From assembly GCA_015179025.1 (NCBI GenBank), contig WHUX01000010.1, positions 248,001 to 312,000 on the forward strand: a stretch of 64,000 nucleotides of DNA, read 5' to 3'. Each line of letters opens with the position of its first letter. The first letter of the stretch is position 1. Below are positions 56,057-64,000 of the stretch, piece by piece. A program made the position numbers and the translations under genes. The notes beneath the pieces were generated by a model, which was given only the letters and a program-made list of their open reading frames with translations, searched no databases and was not told the origin of the DNA. This stretch comes from Terfezia claveryi. Lineage: Eukaryota; Ascomycota; Pezizomycetes; Pezizales; Pezizaceae.

Positions 56057-57922
56057 ATGGAGTCTTTTTTCGGACGTTATTCCACATTCGATTATAAGCA
56101 ACAGGAACCTCCAATTTCCGAATTTATGCGTCTGCGGGCATCAACACCGATTTGGAATAAACTTCCCGCATCTTCCTATCTTGAAGCACGCAAGAGTTTT
56201 CTTCAGACTTGGAAAGAGGAAAATAGTACCGTGCCTGTCGATACCACTTGGGAGTTCTTTTCACAATTTCCGGAAATTGTTTATGATCCACGAGAGGAGG
56301 AATTCAACCCCATTACTGAGTTTGAGAGACTCGCAGTATTGAGAAAATGGAATGTGGCAGGCAAGAGGTATCAGAGAATGAAAAGAGAGTTGCAGCAAGT
56401 CTTAGGGATGAAGACGGGAGTGTCTGGGTCAGGGTCACTGTCTCATGGGGTCATCCTGGGCCACCCTGTAGCCAATCGAGACACCACCACTGAAGTTTCA
56501 TCACATCTCAGCGTTTTCTTTTCGAAGTTTACAGATTTCGACTACGACTCTACAAAGCTTGATATTGTCCCCGTCTCCGAGTTTGAGAGACTTGCAGCAT
56601 TTAGGAATTGGCGTCAGGCTGGGAAGAAGTATGTCAAAAATCGCAAGGAGTTCGATATGATTCTGATGGCACAGAAAGAAGGCTCCAGCCAAAAGCACAT
56701 TGCCTCATTCAAGGACCCTGTCAGTTTGTTTTTCTCACAGTTTCCCGACTTTCATCACGATCTTACGAAAGATGGGGCAACTCCACGCTCGGAATTCGAA
56801 CGTATGGCAGAACTAAAAGGTTGGATAGTAGGGGGCAAAGGTTACTGCTTGAGGGAGAAACAATTGCAAGCCGCAGAGGAGTTTGTCAAGCAGGGTTGTG
56901 GGCATGATCCTATGGGATTTTTCTTTGCACCATGGCCAACCTTTAATTATACCTCAATCGTTGATGCTAGGACTGCAAACTTAGAGTTTAATCGACTCAG
57001 CAAATTCATAGGCTTAGGTCAACGCAAAGAAGGAAAGAGACGAACCGAGTTTGAGAAAGCTTTGAGATTCCTATATGAGGATGATGGTATCCAGCAGGAA
57101 GATGGCTTGAAAACTTCAAGTGAAATTGTCAAGTCAATTGAGGGGGGTTTAGGTGCAGTCAAACTCAATCGGGAAGGGACTGCTGGTTTTCAGTCGATTG
57201 CAAACCCTGGCCCCGCTATTTTCACACCATCCAACGGCCGGGGTCCATTGGACAAGTTTTTTGCGACGTACCCGGATTTCCGCTATAATCCTGCAGCACT
57301 ATGTAGAAGCGAGTTCAAACGTTTATGCACCCATAGAGGGTGGAAAACAGGCAAACGGCGTTTTAGGAAAGCCAGGATGGCATTCGCACGTGCCGCCGGG
57401 GAAGAACTTCTCTCGCGCCTGGAACGGAATAGAACTATGTTCTCTGTGCGTAGTGGGCTGGGGGAGGCAGAATCTGATAGCGATGACGAGGAGGGCACTG
57501 GGACGCAGGATGATGAGGAGGGCACTGGGACGCAGGGTGATTCTCTGCCCTGGAGGCGATTGTGCAGAATTTTGGATCTCAGAATGGGTAATGGGTTACG
57601 GCCACAGAGCAAAACTCAGTGCAAGAAGGTACGGAGCTATCCACGCTTTGCTCTTCCTCGCCCAAGGTTCAATTGATAAGTCTGTTGAGCTAAGCTAAAA
57701 TGATATAATACACAGGTCCTGAACCGTACTTTTATTAATATCTACGATTTCGTAGACCACCTCAACGACCAAATGGAGCTAGAAATATTTCAGAGTCTCA
57801 AAGCTTTAGCTAACTATAGTTACGCTGAAGATAAGGTATACCCAAAGGCAGCAGCGAAAGGAAACGAGCTGCTTAACTTTCTATTGCATCAGATTAGCTC
57901 GGCGTGGGAAAATGGGCCGTGA
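56057..57922 (+). CDS. Six-repeat fungal protein (FFxxxPxFxY...EFxRL), 592 aa
   Basis: Predicted exons are 56057-57628 and 57716-57922. The 87-nt intron has a GTACGG donor, a CTAAGCTAAAA-type branch and an ACACAG acceptor. Without splicing the frame ends at 57676. Splicing gives VLNRTFINIYDFVDHL...KVYPKAAAKGNELLNFLLHQI, which matches the conserved C-terminus of a widespread uncharacterised ascomycete family (WxxLC, QCKK, VxxxxxNIYDLVD, KxFPK). The first exon has six degenerate repeats of about 50-55 residues (start residues about 2, 65, 150, 222, 290 and 394), each with FF..(F/Y)P.F.Y, then EF.RL....GW...GK. A Gly/Thr/Glu tandem repeat (EEGTGTQ) precedes the C-terminal block. No signal peptide or membrane segment; location and role unknown. 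Six repeats form an unusually long array in my view. Confidence 0.8.
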
Positions 57923-59631
57923 GGAGATGAGGACGATATAAAGGACTATGCATGTATGCGGGGCTTCAAAGCTATGTATGGGGAACCAAATATGTGGCTG
58001 GATGGGAATATGTGATAGATCAAACTGGGGGTTCTTTGACACAAGAGACCATGAAAAATAGACATGCAAGTAGTAGAGATATCCAAGGAAGGCTATCCGG
58101 TCAGATATATCAAGATCTCTGATTTCATACTCCGGGTGGCTCATCAAAGTCCCCTTATCCGTAATGGGATAGAATATGAGTAATAACTATCTGAAGAAAA
58201 AGAAAAAGAAGTTTCTTTTGATTGGGACTTTTAAAATTTGAAAGTTCCTCATGTACTGAAATTTACGGTAAACCCCCATATTTAAATTGCATTACGTATT
58301 TGTAATTACACTGAATAGGTCTCTAAATCTCAACCACAGGTTATAAAGTAATCTCTACTTTCAAATAAACCAATTGGTCTCTGATACCCCGACTTAATAC
58401 CCAACTCACACCCCAAACCCATGCCCTTTTTTTTTTTGGAGGAGGCATTCAAGGAAACCAGATAAATTCTTATTTGAATATACTGAGTTATGCAAAGAGC
58501 TGGTGAGAAACCTAGATAAGGAATATTTTCAAGATTCAGATGGGCATGTATTGTATCGTGCTCGACGGTAGATATGCAAAGTCCCATTGCCCGAAATCTT
58601 CACGTCACTCTTGCTGTACTTTTAGGTGTTCTCGTGCCACATACAGATATTTATATCTATAATGCAGGCGAAAGTGCATTCTCACGAACGGTCAGCTTAA
58701 GGCAATTGGGGTCGAGTCTAGCTAATTGACAGTCCTGTGTTCATTTCTCATTTTATTTCTCGAGTGCTGGAGGACCCAGTCATCTCAAACCATTTCCGAG
58801 ACTTAGAATTCATTGGGTGGTTGAAGATTTATGAACAAATATCAAGCATCACCCAATTGCAATCACTGCCCATTTTGGGGGTACTAAGTCTCTCAACAGG
58901 AAGGATGAGCGGATAGTAACAAAAAGATAGTCTAGCTTACGAAAGGTAGTGCTGTAATCCCTAGTCGCAGAGTTTGGCCCTGCGTTCGTTAGAACACCCT
59001 AGCAGTAGGGTCTTGGCACGAGACTAAGTTTGGCTCTCGTACCCAGCGATTATCAGTAGTCCTTATCAGCTACAGGATTGCTGACATATAGAACAAACGC
59101 TGGAGGGTGTAATCGCCTGTTATGATCGTGCCATTGATCTCCCATAACTCTGTAAAATAGCATCTACCTGTTGTATACTTCTAGGTAGAACCTGCTTCAT
59201 TTTGGTTTAAATTGTACCTTAGCAATCTGCATATAAATAAGTACCTGGTCTGGTTAGGCCTAAACCATAAGGCCCCGTCTATTAGATAAGAACCCCATAG
59301 ATAAGGAACTATTCATTAGTCTATTACATAGGAAATGTTGCAGATTTCTACAATAGCAATAAACTCAGTATCCTCGTCTCTATTCCATTCATCATCAGAG
59401 ATGAAGGTGATGGGTTGTTAACTACATAAGCATGTATTTCATCATTTAAAGGGCTTGAGGTAATTTTTCCAGAATTCCCCTTGTTCAATGTCTGCCATCT
59501 CCCACTAATCAACAGGAAAGGTATGTGGTGTGGATGGGGTGGTCAAAATTGACTTCATAAGGTGTTTTTTGAGTGTAGCAGAATGTTTTGTTCGATTCAC
59601 ATTTACCAAATTGAGAAATTATTTATATTAA
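57923..59631. other. Gap with no gene seen
   Basis: No supported frame. A T-run lies near 58428. Confidence 0.45.
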
Positions 59632-59672
59632 TTGCCCGCGGGCGGCCGATGCCCGCGAGCGGCCCAGAACAT
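59632..59672 (+). repeat. GC-rich hairpin repeat, copy 2
   Basis: AATTGCCCGCGGGCGGCCGA, then TGCCCGCGAGCGGC and CCAGAACATATA, closely matching 51669-51720. A further TAGTCTGG module start is at 59733, next to the palindrome CCTCGTA...TACGAGG (59713-59732). Confidence 0.75.
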
Positions 59673-59814
59673 ATACACATTCAATTATCTTCACGATTCC
59701 TCCACTTAATAACCTCGTAATCTTATACGAGGTAGTCTGGTTGGGTTCGAAGCTAGATTAATTATAGTCTCTGGGAAACAATGGACAACGAAATGACAAC
59801 TATACGCTCAAAGG

Positions 59815-60409
59815 TGTCACAACCGTAGTCTCGATCAAGACTACACAACCGCGCTGTCTTTGACTCTCGTTTTCGGAACATTATCTTTATTCGTTGTCGT
59901 CGGGACCTTTGAGACTCGTGCCCCTTCTGGCTATGACTTAGTCCAAGCCCCCCGCCAAAGCTATGAATCTCGTTTTCGGTTATCTCGTTGCTGCCTAGTT
60001 TCCTCTACGATAACTACGAGGGTCTGATCGAGACTACCTAGTTTGAGAGTCGAATAGGTTACGGCACGACTTCTCGTTATCTCGTTATCTGTTATTCTCG
60101 TCGGAAGGTTATCTCACTGTCGGCCTTAGCACTCGGCCTTGGCCACTAGAGGTTTCTTGTATATAAACTTCCCTTTCTCGCACTCTTTCTTCTGTTCTCC
60201 ATCCAACGTCTTGCATCTACAATACAGTACTGGATCTCTAGCGTCCTTGACCCCCTCCAAGTGCGCCCCCCTTCGTATCTGCCTCTCCGTTCTGCAGCCT
60301 TGCTGCCTTCTGCTATACATTCCCACACTCGCGTAAGCTCTTACGCAAGTGTCAGTCTTGCCCTTGTCCCTTGCCCCTTGTTCACTGCCTTGCCTGCCAT
60401 CCCGTTACA
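59815..60409 (+). repeat. Solo gypsy LTR (595 bp)
   Basis: Starts TGTCACAACCGTAG and ends CCCGTTACA, like the 12756 LTR family, with shared GGCCTTGGCCA and CATCCAACGTCTTG blocks. It is flanked by AAGG (59811-59814 and 60410-60413). No internal region adjoins it, so it is the product of LTR-LTR recombination. Confidence 0.8.
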
Positions 60410-60630
60410 AAGGCATTACCACAACGTAAGCAATATAATATACCCTTTCTCCTTTCAAACAAGTATTATAAGTTAACGTCTCCATTTATATAGTGCATGG
60501 GAAAGAAGAGACAACGAAAGGATTCGGGGGTTGTGACAACCCCAGGCTCAAAAGGCATTACCACATCGTAAGCAATATAATATACTCTGTCTCCTTTCAA
60601 ACAAGTATCATAAGCTAACTTCTTCATATT
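60410..60630 (+). repeat. 75-bp direct duplication beside the solo LTR
   Basis: AGGCATTACCACAACGTAAG...CAAACAAGTATTATAAG (60411-60480) recurs at about 60553-60625 with few changes, 142 bp apart. Between them lies the palindrome GGGGTTGTGACAACCCC, whose TGTGACAAC is the mirrored LTR start. The LTR target sequence AAGG adjoins the first copy. Confidence 0.7.
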
Positions 60631-62575
60631 ATCCATAGTTCCTTGTGGGTTCGAAAGCTTTATAGGCTGTTCCCTTCTCTGCACCGTCCTACCAGTTACT
60701 CCGGTAGCGACATACCATGCATCTCCACACGCATGTGTAAAGTGCCCAGCAATGTCTGGTGTGTTTTAGCTGAAGTAATCCCCATACAGCCGACTGCCGC
60801 CAGAAAGCGTCGGTGGCTCACTCCTATAGGCTTTCGATTTCGGTCGGGAAGTCGGGTTTGGGTTGTCTCTTTGGGACACGTTCTATTCATTCTTGCTTCG
60901 GTAGGAGGATATGGAATTGCAGTATGGCAGGACCAGTTAACTTATCCTTTAGATAACCCCACAGACTTCTATGTTCAGGCATAGGAAAAACATCACGAGG
61001 CGACTGACTCTTTGCGAGTAGTCCAACCTTGAGATGGCTGTGCAGAGCGTCTCTAAAACTATCAAAGAAGATGGTTTCTGAGAGTACAATGCCCTTCGCA
61101 CAAACTGACTCGGGTCAAACGGTCAGTGTAGCATTCATATAGGTATGGGGACTTTGTCCGCCTGCCGTGGTTGTTGCAGTGCAAGGGTGGGTTTTTCTAC
61201 TCCTGACAGGATCAGGTACGAACAAAAGGATAAGAATACACAAGGGAAGGAAGGGTAGAAGGCCAGAACTTCGAGTTCTGTAGGTGTTTTCTACCATGGA
61301 GGAAAGGACCAAACAGCGAAAATAAAAAGGAAGATCTTGGGATGGTGGGGTCTTGGGATGATGGGGTCTTGGGAGGGATGATGGAGTCTTGGGATGATGG
61401 ACAGGGCTTTTGATTCATGGTTTCGGGATGATAGAGTGCTTCAGTTTCCTTTGTTCCGTTCTGTTATGTTTGCTTTGGTGATTTTTTTTAAATTTTTTAC
61501 ATCGTTTTGTTTCTTGTTTGGGTCTGCTTTTTGCGTGCTTTTTTTTTTTTTTGATTTATAAATGGTTGTCTTTTTTCAACTTTCTCGTTTGCACCTTTAC
61601 CGTGAATTGTGATATGTATTCGCACAACCAACCACCGCCCAACCCAGCCAATGCATATACCGAGGGGCTTGTGCCAACCAGACTACCATGCATACTGACG
61701 TACTGTAAAGCATTCGCCGAAGCCACTGGCAACCCAAATTGTATAAATAAGTAAGTGGGTCAAATTCTTTTTTTTCAAAAAAACTCCTTACACTACTCCT
61801 ATTCGGTCACAGTAAGGGGATCATAAAAAGGGCACGAGACTAATAAAAAGCTACCCGGAAACCCGGGTGGGTTCAGCAAGGCTAGTCAATCTGCCAGGTG
61901 CAGCGCGCGAAACAAAGTCATGTGCCAAACTGGCAAAAGCAAAACGGCGAACGTCGAGTGAACCCAAAGAGGTGTTGGAGAGTGTAACCGCTAGGACAAA
62001 ACGTGTGCCAGGTTTGCCTAGACACCGATAGTATATTGTACGCTCACACTTCCCCCCCAAACCGCACACAGTGATCAAACCAACGATTAACTGCTCAACC
62101 CTAGAGCTAATAAACTTTCATAACAATACTCCGTAGCTGGGGTTCATATTACTGTAAATATCCATAATATCCTTCTTTTTGTCCCAGCGCTCTCTCATGA
62201 AGAAATCGTTCTTCTTATGAGAAAGAGATATATTCGTATATTTAATAAGAGAGAAGCCGTGTGCTTAATAATACTGATGATATGAAAGTAAGGAAAGCCG
62301 TCCCTCTTAAATACCCCGCTGATGACCCTAGATACCTAAACAGAGAAATCCTTAAGCGCCGAAATCTCACGTGAGCCCCACAACCATGCCGCGGTCAGCT
62401 TTTTTTTTTTTTTTGAAGTCAATATGGTGCCGGCAACATGTGAACCGACCTGTTGTAACATTCTCCAAGCTGCTGACTAAGTACTAAAAATGCCAAGACC
62501 CTCTGACTAGGCGGCGGCGAGCGCCCTTTACACATATGACCTACAGTTCTTGGCCTAGCTATGATGCTATGATCC
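60631..62575. other. Gap with one module
   Basis: No supported gene. A 28-bp module is at 61658-61685. Repeats of GGATGATGGGGTCTTGGGA lie at about 61330-61400, T-runs near 61480 and 61540, and a T-run at 62400. Confidence 0.45.
61648..61694 (-). repeat. 28-bp TAGTCTGG-family module
   Basis: The module ending GTGCCAACCAGACTA (61658-61685) lies between CCAATGCATA (61648-61657) and CCATGCATA (61686-61694), identical except for one extra A. Confidence 0.65.
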
Positions 62576-64000
62576 ATGTCAAACATCCCTGCTGCCAACC
62601 TCCTCGTCACCTTTCTTAACGCATATCTCCAGGCCTAGGAGGTTGTGGCCCCTCCCACACATACCGTTCATTTTACCAGCGCTAGCACAATCAAACCTGC
62701 TTATACAACCCCTGAAATGCCTAAATATCTGGAAGCAGTTATGCAAAAAGCGATGCAACATGCTTATAGAGAGCCCGATATACCCATCCTTCGATTAGCA
62801 TAGCTATATAGTGTTGACAAGACCACACTGGGTCGCAGAGTGAAGGGGAAGCAGGTCAAGCAATCTAATGCACAGCATAATGACCAGTTGTTCTCTTCGG
62901 ATGAGGAGAATGCAATTATCGATCACTATGATACCATAGGAAAGCTGGGATTTCCGGTCTCTAAATCTATACTAGTGTAGCTTGCACAAGATATACTCAA
63001 CAAGCGGCCAATTAGCCTCAGTAGTCAACAACAAACTATCAAAGGCACTATGGCCAAGAATATGGAGAATGCAAATAAGGTCCACATTATTGAGGGCTAT
63101 TGGTTTGATCGGTTTATACGTCGGCATCTGGATTTTAAGTTAGTATTTGTACAATATCAAGAGTGAGGACAGAAAGTAGCTGCTGATCCAGAGGTACAGC
63201 AATATTTCTTTAAGTTACTGGCCAATCTTGTGCATCGACAAGGTATTAAAGAAGATGATATCTGGAATTGTGATAAGAAGGGTATTACTATGGATCGAAA
63301 TGGAGCTTGAGATATGGTGATAGTAAGAGTAGGACACTGAGGGTATGCGGTAACTGAGAGATCATAGGAATTCTGTAGTGTGCTAGAAACAATCAGTACT
63401 ACAGGGCAAGTTCTACCTCCCTTTATTGTATGGCAAGGCAAAACCCACTGTGAGTCCTACTATCAACTAGGAGAAGGGAGGGGGGTGCATGCTCATGATG
63501 CAATATTTACAGTTTCACTTAGTGGATATATGGATAATGAGCTTGGATTAGAGTTTATCAAACACTTTAATACTTATACACAGATGAGCATGCAGGCGAG
63601 TATACAGACGAGTATGCAGGCTCATGAGCAGTGAGCACGAGTGCTCATTATTGATGGACATGCATCACATGTTGCCTACCCAATTGTTAACCATGCTCTC
63701 AAGCAAAATATTCATGTCATATGCTTGCCTTCCAAAAGTACCCACCTACTACAACCTCTTGATATTGGCTGCTTTGGTATTTTGCAGAAGGTTTACCAAT
63801 ACAATCTCCATAAATAGATCCACCTAAATCCACTTGCAGTCCTTCACAAGTCTGACTTTCTTGAAATCTTATTTCCAGTGCAAGATAAGGTATATATAAT
63901 GGCAATCATTATAGCAGTATTCAGGACTTCTGGCTGTTGGCCTATTGATATTCTTGCAGCTTGTGGAGGCCTCTCCCCTCCTCTACTACCAACTGAGGCT
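62576..64000 (+). pseudogene. Pogo/Fot1 transposase (DDE), many stops, cut by the window end
   Basis: One frame from ATG 62576 carries an N-terminal HTH remnant (PDIPILRLA, VDKTTLGRRVKG) and a second DNA-binding half (FSSDEENAIIDHYDTIGKLG, EGYWFDRFIRRH). The DDE catalytic core follows: IWNCDKKGITMD (first Asp region), VLIIDGHASHV (second), STHLLQPLDIGCFG (third). About ten in-frame stops (TAG, TGA, TAA at CAG, CGA, TGG-type positions) fit RIP-like decay. A short tandem stretch (QMSMQASIQTSMQAHEQ, about 63582-63634) interrupts the core before the second Asp. The C-terminus (FRTSGCWPIDI) runs to 64000, so the element continues past the window. Confidence 0.85.

Noticed and set aside
60643..60984. 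113-aa frame and neighbouring frames
   Set aside because: It begins at GTG with no upstream ATG, and neither content nor context supports a gene.

Overview
The window looks like a transposon-rich stretch of a filamentous ascomycete (Pezizomycotina-type) genome. The evidence is short introns (47-87 nt) with GT...AG borders and CTAAC/CTGAC-like branch sites, a Tad-type LINE, a chromodomain Ty3/gypsy element, a Ty1/copia element, pogo/Fot1 transposase relics, and AT-rich tracts with C-to-T/G-to-A decay resembling repeat-induced point mutation (RIP). No rRNA, tRNA or CRISPR array was found.

Host-type genes are sparse. They are: a secreted 862-aa protein with an internal 94-aa duplication (556-3211); a 63-aa ORF behind a TATA box (5856-6047); a seven-exon MCT-like major facilitator transporter (9751-11726); an MCP1/DUF1691-like mitochondrial membrane protein (complement 25997-27005, three exons); a 190-aa membrane ORF with 15-aa repeats (complement 46789-47361); a SAP-like-motif protein whose in-frame TGA is best explained by a 57-nt intron (48471-50165); a possible Thr-rich secreted ORF (complement 51855-52589); and a 592-aa protein with six FFxxxPxFxY...EFxRL repeats whose conserved C-terminus lies in a second exon (56057-57922).

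The rest is mostly nested mobile DNA. A gypsy chromovirus (12756-24728; 484-bp LTRs; TSD TACAT) contains a reverse-oriented copia element (18344-24180; 640-bp LTRs; TSD GTTTT). A second gypsy relic begins at 28064. Its LTR was hit near the 3' end by an 8.3-kb Tad-like LINE (28758-37045; 14-bp TSD), and its gag leader by a 1.1-kb element with long inverted repeats, an exact 9-bp TSD and an intact 248-aa ORF (37143-38254). After that come two long-arm foldback elements (38661-40178 and 43848-46167), two related TA-flanked elements carrying homologous ORF pieces, several short inverted-repeat elements, a solo gypsy LTR (59815-60409), and a decayed pogo/Fot1 transposase running off the window end.

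The most unusual signal is a dispersed module that always ends at the same border (TAGTCTGG, or CCAGACTA in the other orientation) and is truncated to different lengths (10-31 bp) at the other side. At least ten copies sit between exact or near-exact 9-bp direct repeats. One copy is nested in another. One sits in frame inside an ORF. The border is the terminus of the 2.3-kb foldback element at 43848-46167. These look like transposition footprints, or a very small mobile module, scattered over the whole window.
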